The notes: a model not told the origin generated them from the sequence alone. DNA of 17,135 nucleotides from JAJISG01 sp964347345 (GCA_964347345.1 CAYFYB010000029.1:1-17135), one strand, 5' to 3'; numbered from the stretch's first letter, positions 7,378 through 13,909 are shown. Made by a program: numbers and translations.

Positions 7378-7465
7378 CCTGCCTAGCCGGGACCTGAGCT
7401 GGGTTCTGTCTTTTCATCAGTGCCGCGGGCCTGACCCGGCCCTTCTATCAGCGTCACACCAAATG

Positions 7466-7473
7466 CTTAAGTA
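7466..7473 (+). promoter_or_regulatory. TATA box of the first ferritin-like gene
   Basis: CTTAAGTA lies 37 bases before the ATG at 7503. Initiation about 26 bases downstream would leave a leader of only some 8 bases. The same element (TTTAAGTA) precedes the second ferritin-like gene. Confidence 0.6.
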
Positions 7474-7477
7474 CGTC

Positions 7478-7496
7478 CCTCTCCTCGATTGAGAGG
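7478..7496. repeat. 6-bp inverted repeat over the expected start of the first ferritin transcript
   Basis: CCTCTC (7478-7483) and GAGAGG (7491-7496) pair perfectly around a 7-base spacer. The repeat sits between the TATA box and the ATG and covers the expected transcription start. It could be a repressor site, perhaps for an iron-responsive regulator. The second ferritin-like gene lacks it. Confidence 0.4.
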
Positions 7497-7502
7497 ATTA
7501 TC

Positions 7503-7988
7503 ATGGGACAAAAAGGAAGGGATATCGTCGGTCCGGACGTCGGTGACGTCTTGTCGCTGTTGAACCAAGCGGTCGCTGCCGAAGCACTGGCGGCCTACAG
7601 ATACCTATACCTCTCCAAGTGGGCGGCTGGCCTCAACTCCCCTGAGATCGCTGACGCTTTTTTCAGGACCTCCGGGGAAGAGTGGCAGCACATGTCCCTC
7701 CTCATGGAGAGAGTCATCGAACTCGGCGGCCGACCTCTGACCCGACCTTCCGATTGGGAGACGAACTCCTACGTGAAGTACTATGAGCCGCCCAAGGACC
7801 AGTCTGATTTGAAGACCATGCTCGAGGACAGTCTCGCCGTGGAGAGGGTGGCCATCGAGTTCTACCGGGACCTCGTCCGAAAGACCGAAGGCAAGGACCT
7901 AGTCACATACCACCTGGCCATGCAGCTACTGGCGGACGAGGTCAAGGACGAGGAGTATTTGGAGAAGATCCTTCAAGGATGGAAGTAG
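7503..7988 (+). CDS. Ferritin-like diiron protein, copy 1
   Basis: A 161-residue four-helix ferritin-like protein, a family that oxidises and stores iron or protects against oxidants. Candidate metal ligands are Glu27 in helix A (AAEALAAYRY), Glu60 and His63 in helix B (EEWQH), Glu114 in helix C (AVERVAIEFY), and Glu146 with Asp149 in helix D (LADEVKDEE). The last helix normally carries ExxH; here the His is Asp. It lacks the extra Cys pair of archaeal DPS-like proteins. It starts with an ATG close to the expected transcription start, so the mRNA is nearly leaderless. It lies between the two halves of the suf system and beside a close paralog, which suggests a role in supplying or buffering iron for cluster assembly; that role is inferred. 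Confidence 0.85.
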   Translation: MGQKGRDIVGPDVGDVLSLLNQAVAAEALAAYRYLYLSKWAAGLNSPEIADAFFRTSGEEWQHMSLLMERVIELGGRPLTRPSDWETNSYVKYYEPPKDQSDLKTMLEDSLAVERVAIEFYRDLVRKTEGKDLVTYHLAMQLLADEVKDEEYLEKILQGWK

Positions 7989-8020
7989 TCGGCCATCGAC
8001 TCCGTCTACCCTGACAAGCG

Positions 8021-8028
8021 TTTAAGTA
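8021..8028 (+). promoter_or_regulatory. TATA box of the second ferritin-like gene
   Basis: TTTAAGTA lies 34 bases before the ATG at 8055, in a 66-base gap after the first ferritin gene. The second copy therefore has its own promoter and a leader of only a few bases. Confidence 0.6.
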
Positions 8029-8054
8029 GACCGCTGGCTCTGGAAGACGATACC

Positions 8055-8531
8055 ATGGGCAAGAAGGGATCTGAAATCGTTGGGGCCAAGGCCTCGGACA
8101 TAATTGAACGCCTCAACCAGGCCATTGCGGCTGAGGCCCTGGACGCCTATCGATACCTGTACCTCTCCAAGTGGGCGGCCGGCCTGGGATCTCCCGAAGT
8201 GGCTGGACTTTCCCAACGCATCTCTGAGCATGAGTGGCTCCACCTTGGGACTTTCATAGAGAGGGTCATCGAGCTCGGCGGTCGGCCCCTGACTCGGACT
8301 TCAGACTTCGAGAAGCAGTCATACACCTCCTACATCGAGCCTCCGGGGGACAGGACCGCTCTGAAGAAGATGGTGGAGGACAGCCTGGTGGGCGAGAGGA
8401 GGGCCATCGAGTTCTACAAGGAGCTGGCCGAGCTGTGCAAGGCAGCCGACCCCGTCACCTACCTCATGGCCACGGAGGCCTTGGCCGACGAGGTAAAAGA
8501 CGAGGAGGATCTGGAGAACCTCCTAGACTGA
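8055..8531 (+). CDS. Ferritin-like diiron protein, copy 2
   Basis: A 158-residue paralog of the preceding gene that aligns with it end to end without large gaps, so the pair arose by tandem duplication. The candidate ligands occupy the same positions: Glu27, Glu60 and His63 (EWLH), Glu114, and Glu146 with Asp149 (LADEVKDEE). Long stretches around the metal site are identical, such as AYRYLYLSKWAAGL and ERVIELGGRPLTR. The first half of helix B differs (SQRISEH against FFRTSGE), as does the Cys at residue 128, which copy 1 lacks. Copy 2 has its own TATA box and lacks the inverted repeat at the copy 1 start, so the two may be expressed under different conditions or form mixed cages. Confidence 0.85.
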   Translation: MGKKGSEIVGAKASDIIERLNQAIAAEALDAYRYLYLSKWAAGLGSPEVAGLSQRISEHEWLHLGTFIERVIELGGRPLTRTSDFEKQSYTSYIEPPGDRTALKKMVEDSLVGERRAIEFYKELAELCKAADPVTYLMATEALADEVKDEEDLENLLD

Positions 8532-8575
8532 ATTGCGATGGCGGGGACCCTTTCGAAGGGAACCGCTGCGAATAC

Positions 8576-8595
8576 TTAATATATAACGCCGTTAT
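8576..8595 (+). promoter_or_regulatory. TATA box and palindromic operator of the second sufC operon
   Basis: TTAATATA (8576-8583) is the TATA box. It joins ATAAC-GCC-GTTAT (8583-8595); the arms extend to ATAACG-C-CGTTAT, a perfect 13-base palindrome. GGAACC (8559-8564) lies 18 bases upstream of it. Order, spacing and orientation relative to the gene match the other sufC promoter exactly. Transcription should begin near 8606, about 11 bases before the ATG. Confidence 0.75.
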
Positions 8596-8616
8596 GAATT
8601 CATTCGGGCAGAGAGC

Positions 8617-9363
8617 ATGCCATCCAAACTCGACATCATCAACCTCAAGGCTGGGGTGGAAGGCAAGGAAATCCTCAAAGGCATCAGCCTCTCCCTCAAG
8701 CAGGGAGAGATTCACGCCATCATGGGCCCCAACGGTTCCGGTAAGTCCACCCTCTCCTATGTCCTCCTGGGACATCCCAAGTATGAGGTCTATGGGGGCA
8801 AGGTCCTCCTTGACGGCGAGGACGTCCTCCAGATGGACACCGACGAGAGAGCCAGGAGGGGGCTCTTCCTGGGATTCCAGTACCCGCTGGAAATCCCCGG
8901 GGTGAAGCTCTCCCGATTCTTGGAGACGTCCCTTCAATACCTTCGGCCTCAGGGCCTCGACGGTCAGAGCTTTGATGACCTGGTGAAGGAGAAGCTCAAG
9001 ATGCTGGACATAGATGAGAGCTTCCTGCACCGGTCGGTTAACGAGGGCTTCTCGGGCGGGGAGAAGAAGAGGGCGGAGGTGCTCCAGATGGCCCTTTTCG
9101 AGCCAAAGCTTGCCATCATGGATGAAACGGACTCTGGCCTGGACATCGACTCCCTCCAGGTGGTGTCCAATGCCATAAACGCTGTAGCAGGAAGGGGTAC
9201 GGGCGTTCTTCTGGTAACCCACTACCAGAGGATCCTGAGATACATCATCCCTGAGAGGGTGCATGTCCTCATCGACGGGAAAATCGTGAAATCAGGGGGG
9301 AAGGAGCTCGCCGAGGAGCTGGAAGAGAGGGGGTACGATTGGCTGAGGAAGGTTAAAGGATGA
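8617..9363 (+). CDS. sufC: SufC paralog (copy 2) heading the sulfur operon
   Basis: A 248-residue SufC-type ABC ATPase and the second in the window. All functional parts are present: Walker A GPNGSGKST (37-45), Q-loop Gln88 in FQYP, signature FSGGEKK (145-151), Walker B with Asp169 and Glu170, TDSGLDID, and switch His202. It differs from copy 1 mainly in the segment at 100-145, the region between the Q-loop and the signature that contacts partner proteins. There is no second sufB or sufD nearby, so it either shares the SufB/SufD made from the leftward operon or serves another partner. It is followed by a 78-base gap and then sufS, and it begins the rightward operon. Confidence 0.93.
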   Translation: MPSKLDIINLKAGVEGKEILKGISLSLKQGEIHAIMGPNGSGKSTLSYVLLGHPKYEVYGGKVLLDGEDVLQMDTDERARRGLFLGFQYPLEIPGVKLSRFLETSLQYLRPQGLDGQSFDDLVKEKLKMLDIDESFLHRSVNEGFSGGEKKRAEVLQMALFEPKLAIMDETDSGLDIDSLQVVSNAINAVAGRGTGVLLVTHYQRILRYIIPERVHVLIDGKIVKSGGKELAEELEERGYDWLRKVKG

Positions 9364-9382
9364 GTGGGGCTCTTGACCTCTC

Positions 9383-9402
9383 GCCTCCTTCGGGAGTGAG
9401 GC
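9383..9402 (+). other. Hairpin with possible UUCG loop between sufC copy 2 and sufS
   Basis: CTCC-TTCG-GGAG (9385-9396) would form a short stem capped by a very stable UUCG tetraloop. An overlapping alternative stem is GCCTC (9383-9387) with GAGGC (9398-9402). It lies in the 78-base gap before sufS and might protect, attenuate or process the mRNA. There is no T-run, so I do not call it a terminator. Confidence 0.25.
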
Positions 9403-9441
9403 AAGGAAGGGGCTCTCCATAGACTGGGAGGGACCGAGCTG

Positions 9442-10695
9442 GTGGGTAGGATGAAGGAAGATGGCTACCTGGATGTCGGGAGGATAAGGGGTGACTTTCC
9501 ATTACTGAGCCGCAAGGTTCACGGCAAGCTGATTGCGTATCTGGATAATGCAGCCACGTCCCAAAAGCCCCTTCAGGTCATCGAGAAGATCAACGAGTAC
9601 CTGAAGGTCTACACGGCCAACGTTCACCGCGCGATCTACCAAGTGGGAGAGGAGGCCACGGAGGAGTTCGAGGACGCTCGTGATAAGGTGAGGCAGTTCA
9701 TCAACGCCCGAGGTGCCAAGGAGGTGGTGTACACCAGTGGCACTACGGAGGCCATTAATGCCATCGCCTACGGGTGGGGGCTCAAGGGGCACTTGAAGGA
9801 AGGGGACGAGGTGGTCACCACCGTCATGGAGCATCACTCCAATACCATCCCTTGGTACTTTCTGAAGGACCTGAAGGGCGTGGTCATCAAGTGGGTGGAT
9901 GTGGACGACGATGGTACCCTCAGGTTGGAGCAGTACGACGAGCTCATCACGCGGAAGACGAAGCTGGTCACCCTGGCCCACATCTCCAACGTCCTCGGAA
10001 CCATAAACCCCGTGGAGGAGATCGTGAAAAGGGCCCACGAAGTGGGGGCCCTGTGCCTGGTAGACGCAGCTCAGTCGGTCCCTCACATGCCTGTAGATGT
10101 TAGGCAGCTTGACTGCGACTTCATGGCCTTCTCCGGTCACAAGATGATGGGGCCGACAGGCATCGGAGTCCTGTATGGAAAGGAGCAGATCCTGGAGGAG
10201 ATGGACCCCTTCCTGGGTGGTGGCGAGATGATCCGGGAGGTCCACCTGGGCTGGGCCCGCTGGAACGAGCTACCCTGGAAGATGGAGGCGGGGACACCGA
10301 ACGTCCTCGGTGCCCTTGGCCTGGGCGCGGCTGTTGACTACCTCTCCGGCCTGGGCATGAAGAGGGTAAGGGCCCATGAGATGACGTTGACGGATTACGC
10401 CCTCAAGAGGCTCAGGGAAATCCCCGGCCTACGGATATTCGGGCCGCCCGTTGCCAAGAACCGGGGTGGTGTCGTGTCCTTCGTTCTGGAGGGCGTCCAT
10501 GCCCACGACATCGCTTCCATCTTGGACGCTGAGGGCATCGCCATAAGGGCGGGCCATCACTGCGCCCAGCCCCTCATGGAGCGGTTGGACGTGACCGCCA
10601 CCACCAGGGCTAGCTTCTATGTGTACAACATGGAGGAAGAGGTGGACCGGTTGGTCGAGGCCCTGGAAAAGGTGCGGGAGGTCTTCCGCCTATGA
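9442..10695 (+). CDS. sufS: SufS cysteine desulfurase
   Basis: A 417-residue group II cysteine desulfurase. It uses pyridoxal phosphate (PLP) to convert cysteine to alanine, leaving a persulfide for Fe-S assembly. Key residues are in place: His131/His132 in MEHHSN, Asp208 in VDAAQS, the PLP lysine Lys234 in FSGHKMMGPTG, and the catalytic Cys374 in RAGHHCAQP. The RAGHHC motif and the short active-site loop identify SufS rather than IscS. The start may be the GTG at 9442 (GGGAGGG upstream) or the ATG at 9451; the difference is three residues. The stop overlaps the sufU start (ATGA), so the desulfurase and its acceptor are coupled. Confidence 0.95.
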   Translation: MGRMKEDGYLDVGRIRGDFPLLSRKVHGKLIAYLDNAATSQKPLQVIEKINEYLKVYTANVHRAIYQVGEEATEEFEDARDKVRQFINARGAKEVVYTSGTTEAINAIAYGWGLKGHLKEGDEVVTTVMEHHSNTIPWYFLKDLKGVVIKWVDVDDDGTLRLEQYDELITRKTKLVTLAHISNVLGTINPVEEIVKRAHEVGALCLVDAAQSVPHMPVDVRQLDCDFMAFSGHKMMGPTGIGVLYGKEQILEEMDPFLGGGEMIREVHLGWARWNELPWKMEAGTPNVLGALGLGAAVDYLSGLGMKRVRAHEMTLTDYALKRLREIPGLRIFGPPVAKNRGGVVSFVLEGVHAHDIASILDAEGIAIRAGHHCAQPLMERLDVTATTRASFYVYNMEEEVDRLVEALEKVREVFRL

Positions 10696-11078
10696 GCTAC
10701 GAGATGTACCAGGAGGCCATCTTAGACCACTATCGCAACCCCAGGAACCAGGGCGAGTTGGACGACCCCGACATCTCGGCCCAGGAGGACAACCCCCTAT
10801 GTGGGGATGAGATTGCCCTCTACATCAAGCTCAACAAGGACAAGGTCGTGGAAGACGTCAAGTTCAAGGGAAAGGGTTGCGCCATCAGCCAGGCCTCGGC
10901 CTCTATGCTGACCCTCATGCTGAAGGGGAAGACCCTGGAACAGGTGGAGAAGATCGACAAGGAGAGGATTCTGAAGACCCTGGGCATACCCATAAGCCCT
11001 GTGAGGCTCAAGTGTGCCCTCCTCCCATTGGACGTCCTGAGAATCGGACTGGAGACCTACAAGCGCGGAGGCCACTAG
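10692..11078 (+). CDS. sufU: SufU/IscU-type sulfur acceptor and scaffold
   Basis: A 128-residue U-type protein. It accepts persulfide sulfur from SufS and can hold a Zn ion or a nascent cluster. The three ligand cysteines are visible: Cys37 with Asp39 in NPLCGDE, Cys63 in GKGCAIS, and Cys108 in RLKCALLP. The 44-residue spacing between Cys63 and Cys108 is close to that of IscU and lacks the roughly 20-residue insertion of Bacillus-type SufU, yet the residue before the last Cys is Lys (SufU-like) rather than the IscU His. GGGAGGT lies 9 bases before the ATG, inside the end of sufS. The neighbouring sufS makes SufU the better name, but the form is intermediate. Confidence 0.92.
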   Translation: MSYEMYQEAILDHYRNPRNQGELDDPDISAQEDNPLCGDEIALYIKLNKDKVVEDVKFKGKGCAISQASASMLTLMLKGKTLEQVEKIDKERILKTLGIPISPVRLKCALLPLDVLRIGLETYKRGGH

Positions 11079-12014
11079 TTGCAGGAGAGCTACGTCAGGG
11101 CAACCCATAACATAGACCTGAGGCAGCTTCCGGACCTCATCGGCAATACGCCGTTGCTCAAGCTCGACGGCAAGGCCTGGGACCTGGGTAGGGTGCAGAT
11201 CCGGGCCAAGGCGGAGTGGTTCAACCCGGGTGGCAGCGTCAAGGACCGCCCCGTACTTTGGATGATAAGGGATGCCATTGAGCGGGGGCTCCTCCGCCCG
11301 GGCATGACCCTTCTGGATGCGACCTCCGGCAACACTGGGATCGCCATTGGCATGCTGGGGGCGGCCATGGGCTTCAGAACAAAGCTCATCCTCCCGGCCA
11401 ATGCCAGCAAGGAGAGGAAGGCCATCCTTCGGTCCTTCGGGGCCGAATTGGTCCTCACCGACCCCTTGGGAGGCACCGACGTGGCCCAGCGGGTTGCCAA
11501 GAAGATATTTCGATCAGACCCTGAGGGTCACTTCTACTTGGATCAGTACAACAATCCCGCCAACTGGCGGGCCCACTATGATAGCACCGGGCCCGAAATA
11601 CTCCGGCAAGCCGGTGAGGTCACTCACTTCGTCGCTGGTCTGGGTACTGGCGGCACCCTCGTGGGCATCGCTCGTCGCCTTAAGGAGCACAGTCCCGCCA
11701 TACAGGTGTCCGGCGTGCAGCCGGCTTCCGCGCTGCACGGAATCGAGGGCCTGAAACACATGGAGAGCTCCGTTAAGCCAGGCATCTTCGATCCCTCCTT
11801 TGTAGACAGAGAGTTCTTCGTTGAAACTGAGGAGGCCCAGGATTATGCCAGAATGCTGGCGAAGAGGGAGGGACTGCTGGTAGGCACGTCTTCCGGCGCC
11901 GCTCTGGCCGCCTCCCTCCGTTTGGCCAGGGAGCTGCGGGAGGGGACCATCGTAACCATCTTTCCAGACGGGGGGGAGAGGTACCTCAGCGAGGCCTACT
12001 GGGAGGAGGGCTAG
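11079..12014 (+). CDS. cysM: CysM-type cysteine synthase, probably sulfur-carrier-protein dependent
   Basis: A 311-residue fold-type II PLP enzyme of the cysteine synthase family. Features are IGNTPLLKL (21-29), the PLP lysine Lys55 in GGSVKDRP, the substrate loop TSGNTGI (82-88), and the phosphate-binding loop GLGTGGT (187-193). Phrases such as GLLRPG, QYNNPAN and HFVAGLGT match Mycobacterium tuberculosis CysM more than CysK. That enzyme takes sulfide from the thiocarboxylated carrier CysO and uses O-phosphoserine. The next two genes encode a JAMM protease and a CysO-like carrier fused to its activating enzyme, so the same route is likely here. The TTG start abuts the sufU stop and has GGAGG 7 bases upstream. 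Substrate choice (O-phosphoserine or O-acetylserine) is not shown by the sequence. Confidence 0.88.
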   Translation: MQESYVRATHNIDLRQLPDLIGNTPLLKLDGKAWDLGRVQIRAKAEWFNPGGSVKDRPVLWMIRDAIERGLLRPGMTLLDATSGNTGIAIGMLGAAMGFRTKLILPANASKERKAILRSFGAELVLTDPLGGTDVAQRVAKKIFRSDPEGHFYLDQYNNPANWRAHYDSTGPEILRQAGEVTHFVAGLGTGGTLVGIARRLKEHSPAIQVSGVQPASALHGIEGLKHMESSVKPGIFDPSFVDREFFVETEEAQDYARMLAKREGLLVGTSSGAALAASLRLARELREGTIVTIFPDGGERYLSEAYWEEG

Positions 12015-12015
12015 C

Positions 12016-12450
12016 GTGTTGGAGATCCCCGAGGCGCTCTTCAAGGAGCTGGAGGTCCACGCCCTGGAAGGACATCCGGCCGAGGTATGTGGGTTCCTCC
12101 TTGGCCTCGACGGCGAGGTTCGACAGGTCCTTAGAGTCAAGCGGGGTGACAACCTCCTGGCGGGGAGCACCAATGACAGGTACCTCGTCGATCCAAAGGA
12201 TACCCTGGAAGCGGATCGGGAGGCGCGTCTGGAGGGCTTGGACATCCTGGGATTCTATCATTCTCACCCGGACCACCCCGCTGCTCCCTCGAGCTATGAT
12301 AGGGAGAGGGCGTGGCCCTGGTACTCCTATCTGATCCTCGCCACCACGGCCCACCGCGTGCAGGACGCGAAGGCGTGGCGGCTGGAGGGCGATGAGATGA
12401 AAGAGGAGCCCTTGAAGCTCATGAGAAGCAAAGTCGTGGAAGGTGTCTAG
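12016..12450 (+). CDS. JAMM/MPN+ metalloprotease, Mec-like
   Basis: A 144-residue single-domain Zn protease with a complete JAMM motif: Glu23 in AEVCGF, then His82-Ser-His84 (YHSHP), seven residues, Ser92, two residues and Asp95. In M. tuberculosis the related Mec+ cuts the new cysteine from the CysO-cysteine adduct; other JAMM enzymes such as QbsD trim a carrier to expose its Gly-Gly end. Here it sits between cysM and the CysO-E1 fusion, one base from each, so it very probably acts on that carrier. It may also free the carrier from the fused E1 by cutting after the internal Gly-Gly. The GTG start at 12016 follows GGGAGGAGGG at a 5-base spacing and there is one base between it and the cysM stop. 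Confidence 0.9.
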   Translation: MLEIPEALFKELEVHALEGHPAEVCGFLLGLDGEVRQVLRVKRGDNLLAGSTNDRYLVDPKDTLEADREARLEGLDILGFYHSHPDHPAAPSSYDRERAWPWYSYLILATTAHRVQDAKAWRLEGDEMKEEPLKLMRSKVVEGV

Positions 12451-12451
12451 C

Positions 12452-13909
12452 ATGGGCAAGCCGAAGGTGACCGTCCAGATACCCACGCCCCTGAGGCAGT
12501 ACGTGGAGAACAAAGACTCGCTGGAGCTAGAGGGCGAGAACATTCAGGAAATCTTGGACGCCCTCATCGGAAAATACCATCCCCTCCGAAAGTACCTCCT
12601 GACTGAGGAGGGCAAGCTGAGGAACTTCGTGAACGTCTACGTCAACGATGAGGACATCCGCTATCTCAGGAAGGAAAGGACGCCCGTGAGCGAGGGCGAC
12701 GCGGTAATCATAGTCCCTAGCGTCGCAGGCGGGTCCCTGCCCCCGACCCTGATGGGCAGGCTCTTTCCCATCCAAGAGGGCCTCACCCAAGACGAAATCA
12801 AGAGGTACAGCCGCCATCTCATCCTGCCGGAGGTGGGCCTCGAAGGTCAAAGGAAACTGAAGGCCTCCAGTGCTCTCATTGTGGGGGTCGGAGGCCTTGG
12901 TGCTCCCCTGGGGCTGTACCTGGCTGCTGCGGGAGTGGGCCGTATAGGCCTTGTGGACTTCGACGTGATAGAGGAGAGCAACCTTCAGCGGCAGGTCCTG
13001 TACAGCACCTACGACATCTCCAAGCAGAAGCTAGAGGTGGCGACCGAGCGGCTGGAAGCCCTCAACCCGGGCATACAGGTCGACGCCTACGAGACCAGAC
13101 TGACCTCTGACAACGCTCTGGATATCCTTTCCCAATACGACGTGGTGGTGGACGGGACCGATAACTTCCCCACCCGCTACCTAGTCAACGACGCTAGCGT
13201 CCTCCTGGGGAAGCCCAACGTTTACGGCAGCATCTTCCGGTTTGAAGGACAGGTCTCCGTCTTCGATGCGTCTCAAGGGCCTTGCTACCGCTGCCTGTAC
13301 CCGGAGCCACCGCCGCCGGGCCTGGTCCCGAGCTGCGCAGAAGGCGGCGTTCTGGGCGTGCTGCCTGGAGTCGTTGGCAGCCTTCAGGCCAATGAAGTAC
13401 TCAAGGTCCTCCTCGGTAAGGGAGATCTGCTCGTCGGACGCCTGCTCCTCTTCGATGCCCTCAAGATGAAGTTCCGGGAGCTGAAGCTGAGGAAGGACCC
13501 GGGTTGTCCCATTTGTGGCGAGACGCCTACCATCAAGGAACTCATCGACTACGAGGAGTTCTGCGGCCTGACGGCGGAGGAAACCATCGCCAGGGAGTTC
13601 CAGATAAATCCGGTGGAGGCCGTCAGGCTGCTGGAAAAGGGAGAAATCACCCTCCTAGATGTCAGAGAACCGGTGGAGTGGCAAATCTGTCACGTAGAGG
13701 GCGCGAAGCTTGTGCCCACTGGGGAAGTGCCCTACAGGGTCGGTGAGTTGAGCACGGCGGACAACATTGTGGTTTACTGCCACACCGGGGCCCGGAGCGC
13801 CCGCATCACCCAGTTCCTGCGGGATCTGGGCTTCACTAAGGTATGGAACCTGGCCGGCGGCATTGATGCTTGGGCCGAGAAGGTGGACCCTTCTATGCCC
13901 CGTTACTGA
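12452..13909 (+). CDS. Fusion of CysO-like sulfur carrier, MoeZ/ThiF-type E1 and rhodanese
   Basis: A 485-residue three-part protein. Residues 1-94 are a ubiquitin-like carrier very like M. tuberculosis CysO (FVNVYVNDEDIR at 59-70), ending in VPSVAGG with Gly93-Gly94. After a linker of about 17 residues comes a MoeB/MoeZ/ThiF adenylating domain: GVGGLG (145-150), SNLQRQ, DGTDN (235-239), Zn pairs C278/C281 and C352/C355, and Cys295 in PSCAEGG where the E1 cysteine is expected. A rhodanese domain ends the protein, with active Cys443 in CHTGARS. In M. tuberculosis CysO and MoeZ are separate. Here the carrier tail is internal, so it must be released or act differently. I chose the ATG at 12452 (GGAAGGTG 6 bases upstream) over the GTG at 12443. 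Confidence 0.9.
   Translation: MGKPKVTVQIPTPLRQYVENKDSLELEGENIQEILDALIGKYHPLRKYLLTEEGKLRNFVNVYVNDEDIRYLRKERTPVSEGDAVIIVPSVAGGSLPPTLMGRLFPIQEGLTQDEIKRYSRHLILPEVGLEGQRKLKASSALIVGVGGLGAPLGLYLAAAGVGRIGLVDFDVIEESNLQRQVLYSTYDISKQKLEVATERLEALNPGIQVDAYETRLTSDNALDILSQYDVVVDGTDNFPTRYLVNDASVLLGKPNVYGSIFRFEGQVSVFDASQGPCYRCLYPEPPPPGLVPSCAEGGVLGVLPGVVGSLQANEVLKVLLGKGDLLVGRLLLFDALKMKFRELKLRKDPGCPICGETPTIKELIDYEEFCGLTAEETIAREFQINPVEAVRLLEKGEITLLDVREPVEWQICHVEGAKLVPTGEVPYRVGELSTADNIVVYCHTGARSARITQFLRDLGFTKVWNLAGGIDAWAEKVDPSMPRY

Noticed and set aside
7391..7435. Fragment of 23S rRNA on the plus strand (GAGCTGGGTT and TGCCGCGGGC)
   Set aside because: Only two short words match and the sequence between them does not follow the rRNA helix sequence.
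8206..8215. Minus strand GGGAAAGTCC as the 5' conserved region of an RNase P RNA
   Set aside because: It lies inside the second ferritin-like coding sequence, some 800 bases from the 3'-like segment at 7391-7420, and the flanks do not fit.
8464..9264. Long minus-strand open frame opposite the second sufC
   Set aside because: It covers an intact SufC with all motifs and its own translation shows no domain; it is a shadow of GC-rich coding DNA.
9502..10245. Minus-strand open frame of 247 codons opposite sufS
   Set aside because: It mirrors a conserved desulfurase; the composition (Leu, His, Val, Asp) is that of an antisense shadow.
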